A DNA stretch of 64,000 nt from an uncultured Acetatifactor sp. (lineage in GTDB: Bacteria; Bacillota; Clostridia; Lachnospirales; Lachnospiraceae): the NCBI GenBank assembly GCA_934433135.1, contig CAKRZO010000008.1, positions 1 through 64,000 on the forward strand, in the 5' to 3' direction. Both the position numbers and the translations under genes were made by a program. Of this stretch, positions 44,686 to 52,936 are shown piece by piece (the first letter of the stretch is position 1; every line of letters begins with the position of its first letter). Below the pieces are notes generated by a model, which was not told the origin of the DNA, ran no database searches, and worked only from the letters and a program-made list of their open reading frames with translations.

Positions 44686-46917
44686 ATGGCAAAAGCGAAA
44701 CTCAAAAATCACAATGGATATCCGGCTATAATCATAGATGAGATACCGTATCCGCCTATGACAATGACAATAAGAACAAGAACAGACAGTAAAAACATGA
44801 AAACAGACTATGAATACTATAAAAAATTAGGCGAATCGGGAATTAAAATATTTTATGTTTATTGTGAAACTGTGTGGTTATACAATAATGCAAAGGAAGT
44901 TTTCGACCATGAAGCGAGGATTATCATTGATGCGGTTCCCGATGCCTATATCATTCCGAGGATTTCTCTCCATCCACCTAAAAAGTGGATGGATGAGAAT
45001 CCCGATGAACTTGTTCAATATTCAGACGGAAAACCTGTTATCACAGAATTCCGTTCGGAAACATACAGTGCCACTTTAAACGGAATGTATTCTTTGTGTT
45101 CTGAAAAATGGCGTAAAGATGCAGGAAAAGCGCTTCTGGAAATGATTGATTATTTTGATACGCTTCCTTATGCTGACAGAATTATAGGATACTTTCTTGC
45201 TGCCGGTGGAACAAGTGAGTGGTATTATTATAATCCTATAGAAAATTTTCAAACAGGAGCATATGCCGACACTTCAAAAGCGTTCAAAACAGAGTTTAAA
45301 AAGTTTTTAAAAGAAAAATATGGTAAGGATGCTCCGGAACCTATTATTCCGGATATCAGCAGTCGATATTATGCAGAAAAGATTGATGAAGAAATGTATA
45401 ATATACCTCGTGTGCGTCCTGCAGATCCTGCTCCAAAACCGCCTAAAAGGGCTGCACATATTGGTGCTTTTCTTGATGTTGATAACTATCAGCAGACAGC
45501 AGATTTTTATAGGGCATGGCATCTGGGAACTGCAAACAGCATTATCTATTTTGCAAAGCTGCTTAAAGAGCATGATGCAGATAAGCTTGTTGGAGCGTTT
45601 TATGGCTCGTGGGGGGGCAGTGAATTAATATGGGCCTCTAATGCCGGCGGTGTTATGAAACTCCTGGAGAGCCCGTATCTTGATTTTATGTCAAATCCGG
45701 GAGTATATGAAAACAGACAGCCAGGCGGTTTCACAGGACAAAGACAGATGCCTGATTCTTTCAGGCTGCACAATAAAATGTATATTATCGAAGAAGATAC
45801 GAGGACTCATGCCGAAAATGCTTATTTCAAAGATTTGATTGAATTGTTTATAATTGAAGACACTCTGAATGTTTTAAAAAGAAATTTTGGCAGAAACATA
45901 TGCGAAGATATTCAAGCCTGGTGGTTTGATCAGCATATCGGTGGTGGAAGATATAAATTTCCTGAGGTTTACAGTCTTTTCAAAAGACAGCAGGAAATCG
46001 CTGAAATGTCATATGCAATCGACCGAAAAAAGGAAAATGAAATAGCTTTTATATATGATGAAGAAAGCCTGCATATTGTTTCAAAACAGACAACTGTAGA
46101 AATTGTTGAAGTGTTCCGGAATTATGAAATTGCAAAACTGGGAGCGCCTGTGGATCAATATTATCATAATGACATGTCTGATCCCAATATGCCCGATTAC
46201 AAGTTATATGTATTTTTTAATTGTTTTTTATTATCTGATAGTGACAGAGAAATTATCAAAAACAAACTCTCAAAAAATCACGCAGCCGCATTGTTCATAT
46301 ATGCCTCCGGAATTCTTAATCCTGATAGTGAAAAGAAGTTCAGCGCAAAAAATGTGTCAGATTTAATCGGTATGGAATGTATAGTTGTTGATGATAAAAT
46401 CACGCCTGCCTTTAAAGTTACTAACCATAAACTTGACTATACGGAGGTTAATAAAATTTATGGTCTTTTTGACAGAGAACCTAAAAATAATATTGGTTTT
46501 GAAAACAGACATATGAAACGGAGCTACTTATACCCGTACATTATTGTAAAAGATGATACAGCCGAAACCCTTGCTACTTTCTGTGAAAATAATGAGCCTG
46601 CCATAACTAAAAAAGAAACAGGCGGGTACACATCTATCTTTTATGGCGCTAAAATCTTAACAGCGGATCTTCTCAGGGGAATTGCAAAAAGTGTCGGATG
46701 TCATATTTATGAAGAAGATGGTAATGTTCTTTACGTCAATAAAAATTTTTTGACAGTTCACGCAGCTCATAGCGGAAGAATTAAGATTTTATTGCCCGGA
46801 AACAGGAACATTTACGAACTTTATGAGGAAAAAATATATGGTGAAAACGTAAAAGAATTTGAATTTTATATGAATCTGGGTGAAACTAAAATGTTTAGAC
46901 TTGAAAGTGTTAAATAA
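44686..46917 (+). CDS. GH42-like clan GH-A glycosidase, family unassigned
   Basis: 743 residues. The TIM barrel spans about 25-420, with GGTSEWYYY giving the likely acid/base E178 and MYIIEEDTRTH the likely nucleophile E369 or E370. A middle domain of amidotransferase-like fold follows (YKLYVFFNCFLLSDSDREII, about 500-620), as in GH42 beta-galactosidases, then a short beta domain. Cytoplasmic. GAGG lies before the ATG. It is the last gene of the island operon. It probably removes a hexose from the imported glycan; linkage unknown. It shares its overall plan with the protein at 3647-6586 but is not closely similar. Confidence 0.72.
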   Translation: MAKAKLKNHNGYPAIIIDEIPYPPMTMTIRTRTDSKNMKTDYEYYKKLGESGIKIFYVYCETVWLYNNAKEVFDHEARIIIDAVPDAYIIPRISLHPPKKWMDENPDELVQYSDGKPVITEFRSETYSATLNGMYSLCSEKWRKDAGKALLEMIDYFDTLPYADRIIGYFLAAGGTSEWYYYNPIENFQTGAYADTSKAFKTEFKKFLKEKYGKDAPEPIIPDISSRYYAEKIDEEMYNIPRVRPADPAPKPPKRAAHIGAFLDVDNYQQTADFYRAWHLGTANSIIYFAKLLKEHDADKLVGAFYGSWGGSELIWASNAGGVMKLLESPYLDFMSNPGVYENRQPGGFTGQRQMPDSFRLHNKMYIIEEDTRTHAENAYFKDLIELFIIEDTLNVLKRNFGRNICEDIQAWWFDQHIGGGRYKFPEVYSLFKRQQEIAEMSYAIDRKKENEIAFIYDEESLHIVSKQTTVEIVEVFRNYEIAKLGAPVDQYYHNDMSDPNMPDYKLYVFFNCFLLSDSDREIIKNKLSKNHAAALFIYASGILNPDSEKKFSAKNVSDLIGMECIVVDDKITPAFKVTNHKLDYTEVNKIYGLFDREPKNNIGFENRHMKRSYLYPYIIVKDDTAETLATFCENNEPAITKKETGGYTSIFYGAKILTADLLRGIAKSVGCHIYEEDGNVLYVNKNFLTVHAAHSGRIKILLPGNRNIYELYEEKIYGENVKEFEFYMNLGETKMFRLESVK

Positions 46918-47076
46918 TTTATAGAAACATGTTTCTCACAATAAAGAAGAAAATGTTTTTAACGAAACTCCTTTAAGATTTAAATTGTCCGATACTGCTA
47001 TCGGTGATGTGCTTTTTACTACGGATGATGCGAACAGACCCGCTTCAAAGAAAAGAAGGGGTCTGTATCCGGCACA
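46918..47076. other. Convergent intergenic region with hairpins
   Basis: Between the island's last gene and uvrC there are two inverted repeats: CCGATA..TATCGG (about 46989-47004) and ACAGACCC..GGGTCTGT (about 47035-47071). Neither has a clear T tract. They may end uvrC transcription. I see no gene here. Confidence 0.4.
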
Positions 47077-48936
47077 TCATTGCCGAAAATATGCATACAC
47101 CGCCTCCGCTGCATTCATGGGGATGTCTGCCTTTTGGGAGATTTCTTCTGCTGTGGCGTTTCGTATTTCCTCCGTGGAGGCAAATGCCCGCATCAACGCC
47201 TTGCGCCTTGCGGATCCGATTCCGGGAATCTCGTCCAGAGAGGACTTTACCTGTGCCTTTCCCCGCAAGGAGCGGTGGTATTCAATGGCAAACCGGTGCG
47301 CTTCGTCCTGGATCCGGGTGACCAGCTTAAATCCTTCCGAATGGGTATCAATAGGAATTTCCCGGTCATTATAATAGATTCCTCTGGTACGGTGCCTGTC
47401 ATCCTTTACCATTCCGCAGACCGGAATCGTAAGATGAAGTTCCTTTAAAACATCCAGCGCAATGTGAACCTGCCCCTTTCCGCCGTCCATCAGAATCAGA
47501 TCCGGCAGTCTGGTAAAGCTGCCGAATTCCTTGTCCAGATCCCTTTCCTCCAGCTTTTTGGCTTCCTCCATTCCATGAGTAAAGCGCCTGGTGAGGACTT
47601 CCCGCATACAGGCATAGTCATCCGGACCGGAAACCGCTTTCATTTTAAACTTGCGGTAATCACTGGGCTTGGATTTGCCTTTTTCAAATACCACCATGGA
47701 TCCCACATTGGCAAAGCCGCTGATATTGGAAATATCAAACGCTTCCATCCGGTCTGCTTTCTCAATGCCCAACAGAGAAGCAATTTCTTTTACGGCGCCG
47801 ATGGTTCTTCCTTCCTCTCTTTTAAGCTTCTCCCGATCCTGATTTAAGACCAGCCTGGCATTCTGAGCCGCCAGCTCCACCAGCTTTTCCTTCTGCCCGA
47901 TCTTCGGCACCCGGACATAAACCCTTGCGCCTCTTTTTTCACTCAGCCATGTTTCCAGAAGCGCTTTGTCCTTCGTCTCATATTGCAGCATCAGTTCTCT
48001 GGGAACAAAAGGCGTTCCTGCGTAGAATTGTTTGATGAATTCTTCCAGAATCTCTTCTTTTTCCACGCCTTCCACATGGGTCATATAGTAGTGTTCCCTG
48101 CCGATGAGTTTGCCGCCTCTTACAAAAAAGACCTGCACCACTGCTTCCGTTTCGTCCCGATACAGCGCAATTATGTCTTTGTCTTCCTGATCGCTGTCGG
48201 TAATTTTCTGTTTCTGTGCTACCTGTTTTACGCTTGCATATAAATCCCGGTATTTGGCAGCTTCTTCAAATTCCAGCTTTTCAGCCGCCTGCTTCATCTT
48301 CTCTTCCAGATCTTTTAAAATTCCGGTATAATTTCCGTTTAAAAATTCCAGCGCCCCGGACACCTGTTTCCGGTAGGTTTCTTTCTCAACATACCTCTGA
48401 CAGGGTGCGCTGCACTGCCCGATGTGATAATTCAGACAGGCTCTCCCCTTCCCGATTTCTCTGGGAAGCGCCCGATTGCAGGTACGCAGTCTGTATAACC
48501 GGTTTAACAGTTCTATGGTATCCTTTACCGCAGCCGCACTGGTATAAGGTCCGAAGTACCGGGACTTGTCCTTTTTCATCTGTCTGGAAAAAAGAATCCT
48601 GGGATACTCTTCCCCAACGGTTACTTTAATATAAGGGTAGGTTTTATCATCCTTAAGCAGCGTATTATATTTCGGAGAATACTCCTTGATCAGATTGTTC
48701 TCCAGCACCAGAGCCTCCAGCTCGGAATCCGTTATAATGTATTCAAAGCGGGCAATAAGCCCCACCATCTTGTCGATCATGGGACCTCTTCCGATGTTTT
48801 CCCGAAAATAAGACCTTACGCGATTATGCAGATTAATTGCTTTTCCCACATACAAAATTCCGTCATCCTGATCCCGCATAATATACACACCGGGTTGATT
48901 CGGAAGCTTTTTCAATTCTTCCTCTACATGAAACAT
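47077..48936 (-). CDS. uvrC: Excinuclease ABC subunit C
   Basis: 619 residues from the ATG at 48936, behind GAGAGGG. The GIY-YIG nuclease domain opens with LPNQPGVYIM and YVGKAINLHNRV; the UVR motif (LEEKMKQAAEKLEFEEAAKYRDL) follows at about 200-225. The RNase H-like C-terminal nuclease domain includes DISNISG, ILMDGGKGQV and DDRHRTRGI, and the last 60 residues hold helix-hairpin-helix motifs (IPGIGSARRKALM). It makes both incisions in nucleotide-excision repair. The open frame extends 52 codons 5', but family proteins begin here. It is oriented towards hprK, from which it is separated by the glycan island. Confidence 0.95.
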   Translation of the reverse strand: MFHVEEELKKLPNQPGVYIMRDQDDGILYVGKAINLHNRVRSYFRENIGRGPMIDKMVGLIARFEYIITDSELEALVLENNLIKEYSPKYNTLLKDDKTYPYIKVTVGEEYPRILFSRQMKKDKSRYFGPYTSAAAVKDTIELLNRLYRLRTCNRALPREIGKGRACLNYHIGQCSAPCQRYVEKETYRKQVSGALEFLNGNYTGILKDLEEKMKQAAEKLEFEEAAKYRDLYASVKQVAQKQKITDSDQEDKDIIALYRDETEAVVQVFFVRGGKLIGREHYYMTHVEGVEKEEILEEFIKQFYAGTPFVPRELMLQYETKDKALLETWLSEKRGARVYVRVPKIGQKEKLVELAAQNARLVLNQDREKLKREEGRTIGAVKEIASLLGIEKADRMEAFDISNISGFANVGSMVVFEKGKSKPSDYRKFKMKAVSGPDDYACMREVLTRRFTHGMEEAKKLEERDLDKEFGSFTRLPDLILMDGGKGQVHIALDVLKELHLTIPVCGMVKDDRHRTRGIYYNDREIPIDTHSEGFKLVTRIQDEAHRFAIEYHRSLRGKAQVKSSLDEIPGIGSARRKALMRAFASTEEIRNATAEEISQKADIPMNAAEAVYAYFRQ

Positions 48937-49233
48937 ACGAATGCCCTCTCTTTCTTTTGCCCTAAAAGCAATTTTATCTGCGGTATCCGTTTTCCGTAAT
49001 GACCCCATCCAGTTCCCTCTTGTGACAGATATTAAACGGATACGTTCTTCCGATCTTTCCTTCATCACAAAGGAGGTACTTCTTTTTCGCATGCTGCAAC
49101 ATCTCCTGCGCGTTTTTGCGCGTTTTGGCAGTCACTGTGAAAATATGTGCGCATATCATCAACAAAAGTGCAAAGGATTGACGCTGTATGCGCTGCACTG
49201 TTATACTGATCATAGTAATGGTTCCGTGGTTGA

Positions 49234-49262
49234 AGTGTACCACAATGCCATTTTACTGTCAA
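49234..49262 (-). promoter_or_regulatory. Sigma-A promoter for uvrC
   Basis: On the minus strand TTGACA, a 17-base spacer and TACACT. It implies a leader of about 290 bases before the uvrC ATG at 48936. That leader contains open frames with no recognisable product. Confidence 0.75.
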
Positions 49263-49423
49263 GGATGGCGGGCAGACTGCCCCGAGACAAACCTATAGAG
49301 TTACAGACAAGTTTCTAAGGGCAGACTCATGGAGTTCTGCTTTAACCCTATAGTCTTGCAAGTCTATCGTAAATGATTACCCTTGATAAACATAAATAGT
49401 CACAAGTAGAAAGGAACGCAAAC

Positions 49424-50194
49424 ATGAAAAACACAGAAAAAGATTTATGGTATGCCACACCGACGCATATCCCTCTTCTGGGGCATCGGGGCAACCGCGC
49501 ACAGTATCCGGAAAACACTCTTGTCTCTTTTGCCTCTGCCATTGATATGGGCGTGGATTTGATTGAATTCGACGTCAACCTGACAAAAGACGAAGAATTA
49601 GTGGTCATTCATGACAACAGCATCGACCGGACTTCGGATCATACCGGATTTACCAGAGATTATACGCTGCAGGAACTGAAATCCTTTGATTTCGGAAGCT
49701 GGTTTGGCGAAAAATTCCGCGGCACGCAGATTCCTACTTTAAGAGAGGTTCTGGAACTGGTGAAATCCAAATCCGATACCCTGCTTTTAAATGTGGAAAT
49801 CAAGGATATGACCCATCAGGCAGTAGATCTTACCATTGCCATGCTGCAGGAATATCATCTGGAGGAGCGCTGTGTGATTGCCTGTTTCGATGCGGAAATC
49901 ATCCGTTATACCAAGGAGACGTATCCGCAGTTCCGCACCCAGGGCTTCCACGGTCGGTATATGTCCCACTTTACGGAAAGTACCTATGACTGCATGTTCG
50001 GCATGGGAATTCCGTTGAATGAAAATGCTGCCGAAGATGTCGCTTTCGCCCAATCCCGCGGCATTCTTGCCTGGCTCTATCCGGCGGATACCCCGGAGCA
50101 GGTAAAGGAATGCGTCCGGTACGGCGCCGACAATATCACCAGCAATAATCCGCAAATGGCGCTTGATACCCTGCGCGAATGTATGTCAGAATGA
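49424..50194 (+). CDS. Glycerophosphodiester phosphodiesterase
   Basis: 256 residues with the GDPD motifs LGHRGNRAQYPENT (catalytic His and Arg), DLIEFDVNLTKDEELVVIHD (metal Glu/Asp and His), NVEIKD and C-terminal YPADTPEQ. It hydrolyses glycerophosphodiesters to glycerol-3-phosphate and an alcohol. No signal peptide, so cytoplasmic, of UgpQ type. AAAGGA precedes the ATG. It stands alone on the plus strand; a MITE-like end (GTCTGAACGGTTAC, 50197-50210) follows its stop closely. Confidence 0.92.
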   Translation: MKNTEKDLWYATPTHIPLLGHRGNRAQYPENTLVSFASAIDMGVDLIEFDVNLTKDEELVVIHDNSIDRTSDHTGFTRDYTLQELKSFDFGSWFGEKFRGTQIPTLREVLELVKSKSDTLLLNVEIKDMTHQAVDLTIAMLQEYHLEERCVIACFDAEIIRYTKETYPQFRTQGFHGRYMSHFTESTYDCMFGMGIPLNENAAEDVAFAQSRGILAWLYPADTPEQVKECVRYGADNITSNNPQMALDTLRECMSE

Positions 50195-50195
50195 T

Positions 50196-50210
50196 TGTCT
50201 GAACGGTTAC
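50196..50210. repeat. MITE-like repeat end (solo)
   Basis: TGTCTGAACGGTTAC, one base different from the terminal inverted repeat of the element at 39252-39414, two bases after the glycerophosphodiesterase stop. The other end is not seen; it immediately precedes the AzlC remnant. Confidence 0.45.
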
Positions 50211-50238
50211 AAATTAAGATTGTAAAAAATAACATTCT

Positions 50239-50545
50239 GTGATAGAATCCTTTCATCAGTTTTCCCTGTTGAATCAGTTTTACTGGGTAGTGGGAAGCGT
50301 TTCCGGCAACATCCTGGGGAGCAGACTTTCCTTTAATACCGCCGGAATCGATTTTTCCATGACGGCACTTTTTGTCGTTATCTTTGTGAAACAATGGGAA
50401 AAGAGCAGACAGCACCTGCCTGCTCTTACCGGGATTCTTCTTTCCGTTCTCTGTCTTATCCTTTTCGGTCCTTCCGATTTCCTGATTCCCTCCATGATCT
50501 CTATTACACTCTGTCTTTTTCGGTTGCTTTTGTGGCAAAAGAATG
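50239..50545 (+). pseudogene. azlC: AzlC branched-chain amino acid exporter remnant (C-terminal half)
   Basis: About 100 residues match the second half of AzlC: NQFYWVVGSVSGNILG, NTAGIDFSMTALFVVIFVKQW, then the FGPSDFLIPSMISI membrane segment. The N-terminal half is absent; upstream DNA is a MITE-like end and AT-rich sequence. At the 3' side the frame continues without a stop into the antisense of the AraC gene, so the original stop is also lost. AzlC with AzlD exports branched-chain amino acids; no azlD is seen. A GTG at 50239 could start translation, but a working permease is impossible. Confidence 0.75.
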
Positions 50546-50550
50546 GGAAC

Positions 50551-52722
50551 TCACCTGCTGTCTGTGCGGTATTGTGCAGCGCTGACCCCGTATCTGGCTT
50601 TAAAACTACGTCCGAAACTGGAGAGATTATCGTATCCTGTCAGATTCGCGATCCTGTTAATGCTGTATTCCGTATTTTTCAGATAATCACAGGCTTTTTG
50701 CATCCGGATTTCCGTAAGATAATCCATATAGGTAATTCCCATTCTGCTGCGGAACATTTTGCTCAGATATGTCTTACTTACCTTTCCGACTTCCGCAACC
50801 TCTTCATAAGACAGGTCGCTTCTGCTGTAGTTTCTTTCAATATAGTCCAACATATTGGAAAAATCATCTTCTTCCTGTAAAACCAGGCACTTCTTCAGAA
50901 TATTATCAACGCTGTGCAGAAACTCCCGCTCCTTGTGTACGCTAATGTCAAAGCATTCCCGCAGAAATACAGAAGCATCCGTCCTGTTCTGTTCTTTTAA
51001 ATACTGTACAATTACATTCAGAATACTGAATCGTACAAATTCCTGATTTTCTTCACTGCAATTTTCCGCACTGCAGCTTTTTACAATATAGCGAACCCAC
51101 TTCCCTGCCTGCTGCGAATCCCCTTCCTGCAAAGCCTGCTCCAGTCGCTCCATTCCGCTCTGATCCGGCAGCCCGTAAGATAAATCCTGCACAACATCCT
51201 CCAGGCAATACTTACCGGTATCTTTTCGGTAAAGGCTTTTTTCAATTACCAGAAAAGCCTCTTCCTTCGCTGCCGGAATCATCTCCGGCTCCGTATAAGC
51301 TTTGCTGATTCCCACTGCAATCGTATTTCCGGTATTCAGCCTGTACATGGTTTGCCGTATTTTTTCTCCCAGCTGTCTGCGCTCCAGAAGATTCTCTCCC
51401 AGGAACGAAAGCCCATACAGAAAAATTACGGCATTCAACTCCGGAAAATCTTGCCTCCCAAAACCGTTCGCCAGGCGGCAGTTTGCTTTCAGACATCCGG
51501 GCGGGAGTTTTTCCATCATAGGTTCATCCGGTTCTCCCGAACTTACCACTACTCCTATACAGTAACAGTCCGGAAATGTTCCATATCCCATTTCCCGATA
51601 AAATAAATTTGCCGTTTCCCTGTCATCCGCACCGGTATTAAAAAAATTCAAGGTTTTTTCCTGCTGCAGCTGTCTGGCCGTTTCCTGTATTCTTCTGCCC
51701 CCTTCTTCCTGTTTTTCCACTACATCCAAAATCGTACCATACAGACGGTAAAAAACACTTTTTTCCGGTACCGGTTCATTCTTTCCCTCTTTTAATGCAC
51801 TCTCCAAAGCATACAATTCCCGGATTCTTCGGGAACTGATCTTCCAGGAAATCAATGTCGACAGCACAATTCCAAACAGCATAAAGGCAATGCAGATCCA
51901 TTGAATGCGGTAAACTCCGGTTTCACTCCAATCCTTGTCTTCCTCATAATAAAACCGGATCACCACATTCGGTTCGGAAAGAGTCTCCTCCATCACAACA
52001 TATTCGGGACTTTTTCTGACAGCATTCATCTGTGCATTGTCCATGACTTCCAGTCCACCTCGTTCATTGTAGGCAGCCATAAGACTCCCGTTTCCGGTTT
52101 CCAGTTCATATACAATATTTTTTCGATTCGGAAAAATCCTGCTCAAAATCGGCTCCATGGACAATAAATAGTTAAAACAGCGTTTCTGCTGTTGTGTGCT
52201 GTTAAAATGATAGCTGTAAAGAAGGTAATAACTCTCATTTCCGGCCTCAAACAGTTCAATGGTGTCCATCCCGCCATTAACAGCTTTCCGGCTGCGTTCC
52301 GCACTTTGCCTATTGCCGCCGAGGATCTCCCCGAAAAAGAGAGATTGGCTTACTACACCGTAAGAAGAATAAATTTTTCCGTCTCCAATATCCAGAAAGA
52401 CATCCCGGATATCACTGTTAAAGTTTTTCCTGGACTGCAATACCCGAACCGCTTTAATCGTATCCACGGCACTCTGCATCAGGCGATAAGGAAGCAATTC
52501 CGTCTGTCCGGACAGCAAAACCGTCTCGTCATGATAACGAGTAAAAGAATCCAGCAGAGAGATGCCGCTTTCTTCCACCTGTTTGCTTATTTCATTTTCC
52601 CGGTTTTGCTTCATCCTTTCAAATACAATGCCTGTAACTGCCAGACCGGCGATTAGCACCGGAATCACCAGACTGATATTGGTAATCCAGAAATGTCGGA
52701 AATACTTTCTTTTCCCTTCCAT
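50551..52722 (-). CDS. Membrane-anchored AraC-family regulator
   Basis: 723 residues from the ATG at 52722 (GGAGAGAG upstream). One membrane segment lies near the N-terminus (WITNISLVIPVLIAGLAVTGIVF) and a second around 280-300 (CIAFMLFGIVLSTLISWKI), with a sensor domain between. A cytoplasmic linker ends in an AraC double HTH (YEEVAEVGKVSKTYLSKMF ... IANLTGYDNLSSFGRSFKARYGVSAAQYR). It lies downstream of the lipoprotein gene, with a MITE-like element between, and probably regulates that transporter in response to external ligand. It is of the same type as the regulator at 30926. Confidence 0.9.
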   Translation of the reverse strand: MEGKRKYFRHFWITNISLVIPVLIAGLAVTGIVFERMKQNRENEISKQVEESGISLLDSFTRYHDETVLLSGQTELLPYRLMQSAVDTIKAVRVLQSRKNFNSDIRDVFLDIGDGKIYSSYGVVSQSLFFGEILGGNRQSAERSRKAVNGGMDTIELFEAGNESYYLLYSYHFNSTQQQKRCFNYLLSMEPILSRIFPNRKNIVYELETGNGSLMAAYNERGGLEVMDNAQMNAVRKSPEYVVMEETLSEPNVVIRFYYEEDKDWSETGVYRIQWICIAFMLFGIVLSTLISWKISSRRIRELYALESALKEGKNEPVPEKSVFYRLYGTILDVVEKQEEGGRRIQETARQLQQEKTLNFFNTGADDRETANLFYREMGYGTFPDCYCIGVVVSSGEPDEPMMEKLPPGCLKANCRLANGFGRQDFPELNAVIFLYGLSFLGENLLERRQLGEKIRQTMYRLNTGNTIAVGISKAYTEPEMIPAAKEEAFLVIEKSLYRKDTGKYCLEDVVQDLSYGLPDQSGMERLEQALQEGDSQQAGKWVRYIVKSCSAENCSEENQEFVRFSILNVIVQYLKEQNRTDASVFLRECFDISVHKEREFLHSVDNILKKCLVLQEEDDFSNMLDYIERNYSRSDLSYEEVAEVGKVSKTYLSKMFRSRMGITYMDYLTEIRMQKACDYLKNTEYSINRIANLTGYDNLSSFGRSFKARYGVSAAQYRTDSR

Positions 52723-52743
52723 GTTTTCTCTCTCCATTGTCCT

Positions 52744-52869
52744 TGTTCACACACGCCATTCGCAAAACTTTTTGCATGTTTCGCGGCTACAAGAAGCGAT
52801 GCTTACATAACTCGGTGCTCCCTTCGCACATTTACACAGGCAGCTTAAAACTTGCATGTGAACTGTGAC
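52744..52869. repeat. MITE-like element upstream of the membrane AraC gene
   Basis: Left end GTTCACACACGCCATTCGCAAA, interior TCGGTGCT and right end GCATGTGAACTGTGAC. It aligns best with the left part of the element at 30698. It fills most of the 214-base gap between the lipoprotein gene and the AraC gene. A short inverted pair, GCCGACGGGCAAAG..TTGCCTGTCGGC, lies at 52882-52931 and may terminate the transporter transcript. Confidence 0.6.
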
Positions 52870-52936
52870 AGAATACCACGTTAGCCGACAGGCAAAAAGA
52901 GGCAGTTTCCCTTCTTCTTTGCCCGTCGGCTTTTCC

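Noticed and set aside
48937..49092. 52-codon N-terminal extension of uvrC from an ATG with an AGGAG-like site
   Set aside because: UvrC proteins begin just before LPNQPGVYIM, and the ATG at 48936 has GAGAGGG; the extension has no recognisable domain.
48974..49243. 89-residue minus-strand open frame in the uvrC leader
   Set aside because: No homology recognised; it begins upstream of the inferred transcription start and overlaps the uvrC leader. Kept only as a possible leader peptide.
50546..50880. Extension of the AzlC frame to 50880
   Set aside because: Beyond about 50545 it reads the antisense of the AraC C-terminal domain and no longer resembles AzlC.
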